A DNA stretch of 64,000 nucleotides, taken from NCBI RefSeq assembly GCF_047511655.1, contig NC_133397.1, positions 41,244,001 through 41,308,000 on the forward strand, given 5' to 3'. Positions 32,226 to 43,800 of this stretch are shown here, piece by piece. The notes beneath the pieces are model-generated. The model searched no databases. It was given only the letters and a program-made list of their open reading frames with translations, and was not told the DNA's origin. Position 1 is the stretch's first letter. Each line of letters opens with the position of its first letter. Source of the stretch: Castor canadensis. Taxonomy: Eukaryota; Chordata; Mammalia; Rodentia; Castoridae. Made by a program: the position numbers and the translations under genes.

Positions 32226-34109
32226 CCACCCACTGCAAACAAATGAACAATAATAGGGAACGGGAAGGAACATTTGTTCTTGTATCCTTAATAAGCTGAG
32301 AATTCTTTTCCTGATATAAATGAGAGAAACCAATCAAAGGACACATCACAAGGTCCAGATTTTTCATGCCGTGGTAAAGCAAGTGTGGGGAGGTGGGAGT
32401 AAGTGCCCATTCTGGGTGCAGATTATAAGGGGTGTATTTTCTCCAGAGAATCTAAAAACATTAATGCAACCAAGTTAAAGTAGCTTTCTATATCACCACA
32501 TGCCTTCAATTCTAAATAGTGTCCACGATAAAGTGATCTTGCTCAATTTAATCTTGTTGGTCTAAGTTCTAAACAATTGCTGAAGTTGCCTGTTAAAATT
32601 TAATAATATGTAAACTTCAAATTAGCATATTTTATTACTTATTCTTTAGTAAGTACTAGATTGTACATGAAAGTTGATACAGAAAATTCCATGATAAATT
32701 TGGCTCTCAATATATTTAGACTTAGCTTGCTGTGTGCTTCTGTTTCCAGAGTAGGTTAGTAATGGGCTAAAATCATTTGGGCTTCCCAAAGATATTACAT
32801 ATTCCCACATTTAAACTCCCAAATATATTAAATGTTCCCATATTCAAGCGATAGATTGGAAACAAACACTCATACCAGAATGACAGAGAAACAACACGTG
32901 AGTCACTAAAATTCCATCTTTTCTTGTGACCACTTAGGCTTTTAAATGGCATTTGAAATTTAAGGCCGTGAACTAGAATGTAAAATTTGACTTTAATATT
33001 TTTGTTGGTTAAGTATAAATTTCAGTTAATTCATAATATTTTTTGCTGATTAATAATCTCATGAAAATGGATAGTTATTTTTGTTTTTAAACTGTGGGTA
33101 TTACTCATTACTATAATACACCAACATGTTAAGTGAAAGTTTTTAAATCTTTCACTCCAGAAATTCATTATTATTAATAAATATTAATCTATTATTGAAT
33201 TTCTTTAATGTATTATAATGCATATACACACATTTAAAAAAAAAACTCCATTGTCTGTGTTTCCTGTTTGGTCATCATCATATTTAATTTCATGATTATT
33301 ACTAAAAATAGCTTTGTTACATAGAGAAGAGAGTATTAAAAATGACCTCTCTGGTAGGAACAGGTGTATATACTTTCAAAAATGGTCTCATGGAGGCTTA
33401 TCCACAAAGATGACAGAAAAATTACAAGTTTAATTTTTTGGTTCTAACTCATTGCGGTGAAGGAGAAAGCACGTTTTTAACTGCAAGGGTTCTGTGGTGA
33501 TTGCCGTGATGAGAGCTATAGTGGAACCATGGCAGTAAGGTGGTGGCCTTGGTCACTGCCCAGTGAGGTCCCTGCACAGAGAACACCAGCAGGAGGCCCA
33601 CCTAAACTGGACACCATTTCCATAATAGGGTCTTGATCGGATGGGAGCACAGCCACTATGATCTCTGGAGAAGAGGAGCTAGGGAGGTGTGGAGGGGAAT
33701 CAAAGTCAAATATTATCTCACTTGTCATTCAAGCCTATAATTGCCACTAAAGCAGATGTGGCTTCAGTAAATAAAGCTGACTTTGGCTTGAAAGTAGTTC
33801 TGTGCAGACCTGTGACATGAATCAATAGTAGTTTGAGTAGCAGTTCATGAAAGATATTTTGTATTTAACAGAGTGTGTATGTCAGCCTATTAAGAAGTCA
33901 TGCAAGGGAACTGGGCCAGGCCTGGACTGAATTAAAGACTTAGTGATGTTCAGCTACTGAATCTGACTGCATTCTGGTCTTCAACTCTATTGCATGTCCA
34001 TCTTCTTTTCACAAGGAACCCAGGATTACCTTGTGCTCCCTGAAGATCACCTTTCAAAACATTTCTTACTCTGAAGCCTGAAAGATTGAAAAGTAGTCAA
34101 ATGTGATCT
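32226..34109. other. Long AT-rich stretch without recognised elements
   Basis: Nearly 1.9 kb, very AT-rich at 32.6-33.3 kb. Only short frames occur. It could be old decayed transposon sequence or unique DNA; I see nothing decisive. Confidence 0.35.
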
Positions 34110-35240
34110 CATCTGGTATATTTACTTTTGTGATAATTATGAATTCATACGCAGTTGTAAAAAGTAAAACAGAGATCTCATGTACTCCTTACTGTTTTGC
34201 CTAATGGGGGATCTTGCAAAATTAGGGTACAAAATTACAACCAGATTATGGAAATTAATAGTCAAAAAATGGAATATTTCAATCATCACAAATACCTCTT
34301 GTGTGGTCTTTGAGAGTCTCATGTACCTCCTTCCCACCCCCATCCTACCCTTAACTCTGAACAACCATGAGTCTGTCCTCCATGTCTATAATTTTTGTCA
34401 TTTCGGGAACGTTGTATAAATGACACATGACCTTTAGGGATTGGCTTTTTTTTTTTTCCATTCAGCATAATTTTCTGGAAATTCATCCAGGTTGCTGTTA
34501 GTGTCAAGAGTACATTCCTTTTTATGGCTGAGTAGCATCCATAATAATGAATGGTCCCTTTTTTGCTTAACTAGTTACCCACTGAAGGATATTTGTATCC
34601 TTCCAGTTTTCGGTTACTGTGAGTAAAGCCAGTATAAACATTCATGTGTAAGTTTTTGTGTGAACATCCATTTCCATGGCTCTGGGACAAATGCACAAGA
34701 GTTTAGTTGTGTGGTAATATAAGACTTGCGTGTGGTTTTTGTTGTTGTTTGTTAAGAAACTGTCAAATTATTCTCCAGAGTGCTTGTATCATTTTTCATT
34801 CTTCTCAACAATGTATGAGTGAGCCAGTTTCTATACATACTCACCAGAATTTGGTGTTGTCACTTTTGTTTTAGTCATGCTGAGAGGTTTGTAAAGATAT
34901 CTCAGTGTGTTTGAAATATGCACTTTGCTGATGGCTAACGGAGGAGAGAATCTTTCTATGTGCACATGTGCTGTCTGTGTGTCCTCTTCAGCAAAATGTC
35001 TGTTTGTATCTTTTGCCTATTGTCTAGTTGGATTTTTTTTATAGTTCAGTTTTGAAAGTTTTATATATTCTAGATACTAGTCCCTCACTCAATATGTGGT
35101 TTGCAAGTAAGTTCTCCCAGTCTGTTCATCCTCTAGCCAGTCTTTCCTAAAACACAAGTTTTACATTTTTACGAAATCCAATTTATCATCTATTTTTATG
35201 GATTGTGTTTCGGGGGCCCCTAGAGTGTTGTCCTGAAGTG
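34110..35240 (-). mobile_element. Ancient minus-strand L1M/HAL1-like 3' region
   Basis: Clear inverted order: 'cattcagcataattttctgg', 'ttcatccaggttgctg', 'tttttatggctgagtagcatcc', 'aagtttttgtgtgaacatcc', 'ggctaacggagg', 'ttttgcctattgtctagttgg', 'ttatatattctagatactagtccctc', 'aaatccaatttatcatctatttttat'. No frame survives. Confidence 0.85.
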
Positions 35241-35516
35241 TTTGGCTGCAATAAAGCAGATGTTATCTAACAGTTTTCCATTTGGTCCTTAGTTAAAGAC
35301 AGAAAACTTCTGTTGGGACTTTTTATGTCTGCATCCATTGGCGTTATCATCTTCTTCAGCACCCGGTTTAAGATATATGAGATGAAACAAAAAAGCAAAA
35401 ACACCTCAGAGAGCTCACCCCATGTCATTCCTTGGTCTTGAGATCATTGGCTAGTCTACCTTCTGTTCCATAACATTTAGATTCCTTTTTTTGTTACTGT
35501 TCTTATTGATTGATTG

Positions 35517-35620
35517 AATGGTTTTTGAGGCAATATATAGCCCAGGCTGGCCTTAAAGTTATGATCCTCCTGTCTCAGCCTCCTGAGTACTAGGATTACA
35601 GGTGTATGCCACCATGCTCA
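35517..35620 (-). mobile_element. B1-like SINE monomer
   Basis: 'tatagcccaggctggccttaaagttatgatcctcctgtctcagcctcctgagtactaggattacaggtg' is an inverted B1-like unit. Confidence 0.85.
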
Positions 35621-35894
35621 GAACACTTCAAGTTCTTATGTTCTTATATACAGTGTCCAGTGTTTTTAGATGTACTTAATGGCAATGGAAAAGTATATCT
35701 ACTCCATTCTCTCAAAGCAGACAAGTTCTGCATGTTTTTTTTTTCTTTCTTTTAACTAGGCATTGTGGAATAAAATCTGACATAAGAATCTGGTACATCA
35801 ATTTTTTTTTAAAGGAGTAAGGCCAGTCCTAGTAATCTATAAAAATGCAATTCCTTTAAAGTCAAAGAAAGATTCCCTGCGCTCTAGAAAGAAG

Positions 35895-36134
35895 AGTTGT
35901 GTGCTGGTGGCTCATGACTATAGTCCTAGTTATTCAGGAGGCAGAGATCAGGAGGATCTTGGCTCAAAGCCAGTCCTGAGCAAATAGTTCACAAGACCCT
36001 ATCTTGAAAAAAAAAATCACAAAAAAGAGCTGGAGAAGTGGCTCAAGTGGTAAGAGTGCCTGGCTAGCAAGTGTGAAGTTATGAGTTCAATTCCAGCACT
36101 ACAAAAAAAAAAAAAGAAAGAAAGAAAGAAAGAG
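35895..36134 (+). mobile_element. B1-dID composite SINE with (AAAG)n tail
   Basis: B1 half ('tgctggtggctcatgactatagtcctagttattcagg'), A10 linker, ID half ('gagctggagaagtggctcaagtgg...gagttcaattccagcac'), A13, then an (AAAG)n tail. Confidence 0.9.
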
Positions 36135-36649
36135 AAGATTCCAGATCTAATTTAATACATTAAATAAGAAGAAGATATGTATTTTAATATAGATCAAGAA
36201 TGATTGCCTTTAGGACAAGTTTAGCTAAGTTAAATATGTAATGGAGGAAGTAACTAGAAGTGTGATGAGCAGAGCTCTTTGAACAAGTCTGGGAAGGGTG
36301 CCTACAGGAAATTATGTTTTAGGAGATGGTTTACAATATGGGAAAAGGGTTTGCCAATTGGATGGTCAAAACAAAACAAAACAAAACAAAAAAATCCTGC
36401 AAGATCAGATATTTTCCAATGCCTTTTTTATTTTAGATAATCTTTCCATCGTTTAAAGTTTCACTTATGTACTTTAGAAATTTCCTATTACTCTCATTTT
36501 GCTCATGTTTTTCCTACCTTCTTAAATTCATGAAGCATGTTGACATTAGCTATTCTCTGTGGAAAAGACATTGAGAAGGAAATTGTGGAGTAGCTTTGAG
36601 GAGAGTTGAGGGAAGTGAGTGGGATGTAAGAAATGAGGAAAACAAGATA
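36135..36649. other. Unclassified sequence
   Basis: It includes a short (AAAAC)n run near 36370-36390. Nothing else is recognised. Confidence 0.35.
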
Positions 36650-37872
36650 AAAATCTTAAAATTTTTGAGATAAAAATTCATGTGCACACATTTTTTGCAG
36701 AACCATTTGAAAATACATTATACACATGTCATTCATCCCTAAATATTTCAGTTTACCTTTTCTAAAAAACTGATATTCTCTTTTTATAATTAGTATACAG
36801 TCATCAAATTCAGAAATTTAATATTGGTACAATATTATTATCTAATATTCAGTACATAAAGTTTTTTTTATTTCCCCAATAGTGACTTCTCCTCTGACCC
36901 CGTATCCAGTACCCATGCACGCAGGATCATGTGTTGCATTTAGCTTTCATGTTTCTCTAGTCTTATTTAACCTGGAAGATCTATTTAGTCTTTCTTTGTC
37001 TTTTATGACACTGACATTTTAAAAAGAGGTTTGTTTATGTTCTCATGATTGCATGTTCATGCTAGTTATTTGGCATGAGTGCTCCATAAGTGATGTAAGC
37101 CCTATTTAGCATATCACATCAGGAACTGCGTAATACCAATTTATCTTATTATTGGTGATAAGAACTTTGGTTACTTGGTTAAAGTGATGTCTATCAAGTT
37201 TCTCAATCATAAAGTTTCCATTTATCCCTTGTAATCAATAAGTAACTATTTCTGGCACCATTTAATCCCTTGTGCAGGTCTAAATTTCCATCTGTTACAA
37301 ATTTCCATCTGCCTGAAATTCTTCTTTATCATTTTTTGTAAGAAAGGTCTGCTGTAAATAAAATGTCTCAGCTTTGTTTACATGAAAATATCTTCACTTC
37401 ACCTTCATTTTAAAATATGTTTTTACTGGATAAAGAATAACAGGTTTTCAGTTGTCTTCTTCCATCAACATACCGCCCATTGTCTTCTGGATTAGATAGT
37501 TTTTGATAAGAAATATGCTGTAATTCTTATCTTTGTTCCTTTTTTGTATCATGCATTTTCTGAATTTGTTTATGATTTTCTCTTTATCACTAGTTTTCAG
37601 CAATTAGATTATGTCATGCCTTGACCTGGTTTTCTTTAGGTTTATTTTGCTTTTTGAGGTGGTAGTTTAAATTATTGATTTTAGATTTTCCTCCCTTTGA
37701 AGTAAAGCTGTATTTTTTCTCTATAAACACTGCATTATCTATATGCCATAAATTTTGATAAGTTGTTTTCATCCAGTCTAAGATGTTTTTCAAGGGATTT
37801 TCATTTAGTCTAATATATTTTCTAGGTTCCTTTATGATTTCTTCCTTAATCCATGGGTTATTTAAAATTATT

Positions 37873-38085
37873 ATTAGCTGGAGGCTGGTGGCTCACGCCT
37901 GTAATCCTAGCTACCAAAGAGGAAAAGATCAGGAGGATTATGACTTGAAACCAGCCTGGGCAAATAGTTTGCAAAACCCTATCTCAAAAGCACCCAACAG
38001 AAAAAAAGGCTGGTGGAGTGGCGCAAGTGGTAGAGCACCTGTCTAACAAGCACTAGGCCTTAAGTTCAAACCCCAGTACTACCAA
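37873..38085 (+). mobile_element. B1-dID composite SINE
   Basis: 'gctggaggctggtggctcacgcctgtaatcctagctacc', 'gcaaatagtttgcaaaaccctatctc', linker 'acccaacagaaaaaaagg', ID half 'ctggtggagtggcgcaagtggtagagcacctg...gttcaaaccccagtac'. Short flanks of aaaattatt on both sides suggest the TSD. Confidence 0.93.
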
Positions 38086-38689
38086 AAAATTATTTTCCCT
38101 CAAATTCCTTTCTGTTGTTGACTTCTAATTTAATTCTTTTGTGATCATAGAATATACTTTTAATAATCCTAATTCTTTTTAATTTACTGAAACTTGTTTT
38201 ATGTCCTAGCATATGGTCTGTCTTGGAGAATATTCCATCCGTGCTTGAGAAGGATAGGTATTATGCCATTCATTGATTGTCATGTTCTATAACTGTCTGT
38301 TAGGTTAAGTTGCTTGATAGTGTTGTTCAAGTCTTCTATATTCTTACTTATTTACTGTCTAGCTTTACAAATTATTGAGAAAGCAGTGTTCAAGTTTCTG
38401 ATTATTATTGTTGAATTATTTATTTTTCCTGTCCATTCTCTTAACTTTGCTTCATGTATTTTAGCACTCTGTTATTAGATACATATGTACTTTTGAAATT
38501 TAAAAAAAAAAAAAGAAATTTTTATGTCTTCTTATCTGTTATGTATTTTATCTTCCTGAAATTCCTCCTTTGCTTTCTAGTAATATTTTTGTCTAAATGT
38601 TTATTTTGTCTGATATTAATATGAATATCCCAGGTTTTTTTTTTTTATTTTTGCTGTGTGCGTGATATACTCTTTTGTTATCTACATAT

Positions 38690-38790
38690 TAGTCAGGGTT
38701 CTGCAGAAAAACAGAACCAGTAGGACACCACACACAAACACACACACAACACGTTTGCTCTAGGGATTACAGTATATGTCTGTACAATCT
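38690..38790 (+). mobile_element. Possible MER-type DNA element fragment
   Basis: 'tagtcagggttctgcagaaaaacagaaccagtagg' is the well-known start of a medium-reiterated mammalian repeat, followed by a CA-rich run. Only the end is visible. Family not assigned. Confidence 0.5.
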
Positions 38791-40389
38791 ACTTCAGGTT
38801 AAATAACGAAAATGCTCCTATATAACTCCATTCCCACCTTCTTCTTTTATGTTCTTATGGTCATATATTTTAATCTATATGTGTGCTATAAACCCAAGTG
38901 TTATAACTATTGTTTAATACAATTTTATGTTTTTTAAAGAAATTAAGGAAATATATTTATGAACTATATATTAAGTGCTTATAAATATGTATTCCTTGTT
39001 ACATTATTTATCTCTCCTATTTGCCCCTGTATTTACTATTGTGCCCTCATTCCTCTCTTGGATGTGATTTGCCATCTGGTATCATTTCCTTTGAGCCTGA
39101 AGGACTTCCTTTACCATTTCTTGTATGACAGGTTAGTAAGCAACACATTCACTGAGTTTTGATCATCTGCAAATTTCCTTATTTTTAGTTTTGTGGAGAT
39201 CGAATTTTTGGTTGAAAGTTGTTTCCTTCAGCGTTTTGAATACATCACTCTGCTGCCTCTGGTCGCCATTGTTTCTGATGAAAAGTCAGTTATTACCACA
39301 AAGTCATTCCCTGTGCATGCCAAGTCACTTTTCTTTATCCATTTCAAATTTTTCTTTTTTGTTTTTCTTTGTTTTTCAACTTTTTGATTGCAGTGTGCTT
39401 ACTGGTAGATTTCTTTCAGTTTACTATGCTTGGGATTTGTAGAAGTTCTTGAATTTGAAGATAAATGTTTATAATTAAATTTCACAACTCTAGAATTTCC
39501 ACTTGGTTCTTTTTTATAGCTTTTATTAATTGAGATTACTTGTTTTTAGACACTTTCATATTTTCTTCTAATTCTTTGCACATGCTTTTCTTTAGTTTTT
39601 TGAACATATTTATAACAGTTGCTTAGAATTTTTTGTCTGCTCATCTAGGCCCATAGAGTTAGTCTCTATTGACTGATTCTTCCTGAATTTAGGCCGTACT
39701 TTCTAGTGTCTTTGAATTTTTCATCAGTTTTGGTTAAAAACTCGGTATTTTCAATAGTGAATTAGAGCAAGTCTGAATTCTGTTTTTTTCCCCTGACTGA
39801 TTTTTTAATTTGCTTGGATTTAAATGGTGAAATCTTTCCCTCATGTGGGTTGCAGGCCACTGATGATATCTCTGCTCAGATATTTTATTCTTATTTTTAT
39901 CTTGGCTAAATAGAGCTCATCACTGAATTAGCATAGCTTAGTACTCAGCCAATGATTTGAATAGTGATTTTGCTCAAATGCCTTCAGTCCTTAAGGCATC
40001 CCTGCTCTGCTGGCCTATGCCTGTAGTCTGAGTTGGGAGTGCATTCAAAATTCAGTTAGCTCTCAAAACTGCTTTGCACTTTCCAACGGCTCCCTTGGAT
40101 TTCCCCTATCTATGTGTGGTGTTTCCTAGTCAGCCAGGGATGGGTAGAAAGCTAATCTAGCCCATCTGTGGCTCTGTCATTTCCAGGATTGCCTTAAATT
40201 TCTGTCTGGTCTTGTCACATGCCCCAATTGTGATCATAAACTCGACCTAGCAGAGTTGGGAGTTTTGCCTTTTCATTTCCTACCAATTTTCCTTCATTTA
40301 CTAACATTGTTGCCATGGCATTTTGCTCCCTGCCCCAAGCCTGGGAGAGTGTTACTCACTCTTTTCCAGTATTCTGTTCCCCATATACT

Positions 40390-40564
40390 AGCCACCTTAC
40401 CTCCACCAGCCAGCTCTCTAACTCTGCAATCCATGGACCTATTTGGTTTACCCTTTCTAGTGATATGGACTGGAAACTTACCTCTGGGCCGTGAACTCAT
40501 GCAATTACATTGTTCCTTTTCTGGCTTCCCTTTTTGGGGCCATAGTTGGGTACTACCTGTCTGA
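40390..40564. repeat. Direct repeat, copy 1 (within L1 5' region)
   Basis: It shares with copy 2 'tagtgatatggactggaaac', 'tttggtttaccct' and 'ggccatagttg' in the same order. Offset is 1012 bp. Confidence 0.88.
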
Positions 40565-41401
40565 AAACACACCATTTTTCTACTCCATCTGGCATCAAAG
40601 CTGCTCGTTTTATAACCAGCCTCATCTTTTGAAAACTATCATTTTCAGCAACCAACATGGGTGTTGGGGATCAGTCTGGACCCAGGCAAGAAGGATGGAG
40701 ACAGCTGTTGTTCTTATCTAAGGCTCTAGGAAGTCTTTCAAATATATCAATAATTGCCCCTCAAGTTGTTATATTTGCCTTTAGCCATCCTCTGGGGTCC
40801 TGAGATTATTGCTTTTGACATTTTTTTTTTGTCCAGATTATACCCATTATGTGAAGACAGGATTCATCTACCTCTTAATTCTGCTGTGTCCTGAAGTCCT
40901 GTCTATATACTTGATAATTTTTTGACTGGTTGCTGGGCATTGTGAATTTACCTTCTTGGTTGCTGGATTTTGTTCTGTTTTTTCCACGGATGTCGGAGTT
41001 TGCTCTGTTGCACATTTAAGTTACTTGGGATCATTTGGCTTAGTTTGGAATTGCTTATAATCTTTGCTCAAGCACTTCCATCCAGCATTTGATCTAGGGT
41101 TAATTTACTACTTAAGGTAATAACCTTTCATGGTCTCTACAAGTCTCTTTCCAATTCCCCATATAGCATGAGGTCTTTTATACTCTGGGTGGTAGGAAGA
41201 TGAACTATTCCCGTATCTGTGAATTATTCTGCCTATGCTTCTCAGGTGTTCCCCCCTCCCCTACTGGCTCTTGGTAGATTGTCTAACACATGCATAGATC
41301 AGAACTCAGCCAGAAACTTGATGGGCTCCCTCTGCAGACCTTTGGAGCTATTGCTCTCTGTCTGTGCTGCTCCTTCTTTAGGAGTCGACTTTCCAAATGT
41401 T

Positions 41402-41581
41402 AGCCACCTTAACCTCCCCTAGCCAGATCTCTATCTTTGCAATCCTCGGAGGCCTGTTTGGTTTACCCTGTCTAGTGATATGGACTGGAAACTGCCTCTG
41501 GGCAGTGAGAGCATGCAATTATACAGCTCATCTTGTGGGCTTCCCTTCTCCTAGGGCCATAGTTGTGTACCTATGTCTGGA
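41402..41581. repeat. Direct repeat, copy 2 (within L1 5' region)
   Basis: Counterpart of 40390-40564, about 80% alike by eye. It lies just before the inferred 5' end of the inverted L1. Confidence 0.88.
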
Positions 41582-41660
41582 AATTTATTTTTGTCCATTT
41601 TTGCAGTTGCATAGGGAAGGAGAGTAGATCTGATCTGTTACTTCATCTTGGCTGAAAGTG

Positions 41661-42811
41661 AAAACTGAAATATTTTAATTAAGAGATAAAAGTGGTTTTA
41701 TTCACGATTTAAGGTTACTGTGGCTGCTTCATAGAGAAAGAATTATTTGGGAATAAGATCGCAGAAAGAAAGATCAGCTAGGAGGTTTTAAGCAGCAGTC
41801 AAGGGCAGAGTCAATGGTTACACAGTTTAAAGAAATTGTGGTTATTAGAGAGAGAGAGAGAGAGGGAAGAGGGAGAGGAAGGATAGGAGAGATTTGAGAT
41901 GTATTTTGGATATAAGCTACATAACATCTGCTGGTTATTTGGATGTAATAGATGAAGGAAAGTGAGCAATTATGATTAATTAATTACTGATTAGTGATCC
42001 CAGTCAATTTTCATTTCCTTCAGCCTGTTTGAAACTATGATTTGGCTTCTCATTTTGCTCTTACTACTTTATACTTGAAGCACAGTCTCCTTCCTTGTTT
42101 CTAGCTTCTTCTTCTGAAAACAGAAAATGACATACAGTCAACCATGTAACTATGGAAAAGAGAATTTATTGGTTATGCATCTGGTGGGCATCGAAGATTC
42201 AGTAGAGACAGCATACTAGTGGCCCATGTTAAATGTGTCCCAAGAGAAGAAAAGGGCTCCACAGAACAAGGTCGGGAGGGCTACCTAAGACCCACTATCA
42301 TAATTCAATCAGCAAGACTTCAGGCACACAAAGATTTAAAGCAGCTCTCACTACAATGAGTGTTCCAAAAGGATGAGTTTCTCCTATTGGTTGAGGCTGT
42401 GGCTGGGAAAATCTCAGAGCCATGTGGCTGGCCCCACCTAGGACTAACTGTTGCAGCAAGCATAAATTTCCTACATGTGAAGGGATTGTCCTGTTTGCCC
42501 CAGTGTTTACGGTATTTATAGTCAAAACAAGTGCCACTTCCTCTAGAAAGACTTGACCTTTGGTTGGAAGTTTGTCTTGGGAGATCCTGGAGCATGAGGC
42601 TCCAAACATCAGGGGGATAGAAATTTGTGTCAATGTTATTAGTGATGTAACCCAGTCACCCATGAGAACTGGGAAAGAGTCTGGGGTAGAAGTCAGATTG
42701 TATCTGGGAGTCTCTGGACTGCTTTTGTCATTTTTCTCAGTGCTACACAGTTTAACACTGTGTTATTCTGTGGCTGTTTTGCTGTGTCTGAGTTTTAGGC
42801 CAGAGTTTTAG
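41661..42811. other. Unclassified sequence
   Basis: It holds a short (GA)n run at 41847-41865. The overlapping frames at 42298-42663 (minus, 121 and 91 codons) have no recognised domain. An unidentified LTR is possible for 42.1-42.7 kb. Confidence 0.3.
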
Positions 42812-42883
42812 CCCTGAGTTTGAACTCAGAGCTGTGTGCTTGCAAAGCAGGCACTCTCCCACTTGAGCTACACCTCCACTTGG
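42812..42883 (-). mobile_element. ID-like SINE fragment
   Basis: 'ccctgagtttgaactcagagctgtgtgcttgcaaagcaggcactctcccacttgagctacacctcc' is an inverted ID-like unit. Confidence 0.75.
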
Positions 42884-42929
42884 AAGCTCAATATCAAGAT
42901 GTCAATAAGAGTGCTAGGAATCTGACTTG

Positions 42930-42990
42930 CACCTGCTTAGCAAGCAGGAGGCCCTGAGTTCAAACCCTACTACTGCCTCCCCACCCAAAT
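42930..42990 (+). mobile_element. ID-like SINE fragment
   Basis: 'cacctgcttagcaagcaggaggccctgagttcaaaccctactactg' is the 3' half of an ID-like unit, opposite in orientation to its neighbour. Confidence 0.75.
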
Positions 42991-43099
42991 AAAAGATATC
43001 AATAAGGCCATGTTTCATCTTTCATCAGAGAGACTGTTGAGGGACTGGCATATTTACTTTGTTGGAACAATTATGAGATACCTTCAAACGTGAGGCCGT

Positions 43100-43800
43100 A
43101 TTTTCATATGAAGACTGTAAGAAAGACTCCTGCCTTGCCTCTTTTATCTTCTGGTGTTTGCTGGCAATCCTTGGTGTTCTTTGATTTATAGATGCATCAC
43201 TTCCAACTCTCCTTCTGTTATCACATAGCCATCTGTGTCAGTCAGGTATTGCTATGACAATACCTAAAATAATTAACTTATTAAAAAGAAAGGTTTATTT
43301 CGGCTCATAGTTTTAGAGCCTTCAGTCTGTGATCAATTGGCCTTATTGCTTTGGGCTATAACTGCTGATCATGGTAGAAACATGACCGAGAAAACCTCTC
43401 ACCTCATGTCTAGGAAGTGAAAAAGAGAGAGAGGAAGGTGTTGGGGTCCCCCAGTCCCTTTCAAAGTTACACTCCCAATGACCTAAAGACCTCTCACAAA
43501 GACTTACAGGTTCCACTACTTTCCAATAAGGCCACGCTGGGGAACAGTCCTTTAATACATGGGCCTTTGGGGGAACATTTCAGATCTGAACTATAGTACT
43601 CTCTGTGTGTCTTCGATTCTGTGTCTATTATGGATGCCATATTGGATTGAGGGCTCACCCTACTCCAATGTGACTTCATTTTAACTAACTATATCTTCAG
43701 TAACCCTTTTCCAAGTAAGGTCACATTCTGAGGTACTGGGAGTTAAGACATCAACATGTATTTTTTTGGGGAGAGGGACATAATTTAACCTATAACAATC
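43100..43800 (-). mobile_element. MLT1-type LTR, split by a younger LTR
   Basis: Left piece: 'ttgctggcaatccttggtgttctttgatttatagatgcatcac'. Right piece: 'agggctcaccctactccaatgtgacttcattttaactaactatatcttcagtaaccc' and 'ggtcacattctgaggtactgggagtta...aacctataaca'. Joined, these follow an inverted MLT1 LTR. The break at about 43243-43594 holds another LTR. Confidence 0.8.
43243..43594 (-). mobile_element. MaLR/ORR1-like solo LTR nested in MLT1
   Basis: On the + strand 'cagtcaggtattgctatgacaatacc', 'aaaggtttatttcggctcatag', 'ggttccactactttccaataaggccacgctgggga' and 'gggcctttgggggaacatttcag' run in the order of an inverted rodent-type MaLR LTR. Ends are diverged, so no TSD is claimed. Confidence 0.72.

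Larger units (their letters stand above)
36650..41660 (-). mobile_element. Long ancient minus-strand L1M block
   Basis: About 5 kb of inverted old L1 sequence, perhaps two overlapping copies. Landmarks: 'catccctaaatatttcag' and 'tttctttgtcttttatgacac' (36.7-37.0 kb); 'tgatttcttccttaatccatgggttattta' (37.8 kb); 'cttgttttatgtcctagcatatggtctgtc' (38.2 kb); 'agcctgaaggacttcc' (39.1 kb); 'tcatcttggctgaaagtg' (41.6 kb), which resembles an L1 5' start. Split by a SINE (37873-38085) and a short DNA-element piece (38690-38790). A 175-bp block is repeated at 40390 and 41402. Confidence 0.75.

Noticed and set aside
31929-32333. 134-codon minus frame
   Set aside because: Its end is translated SINE sequence (the B1 half of a composite) and the rest spans an ID element.
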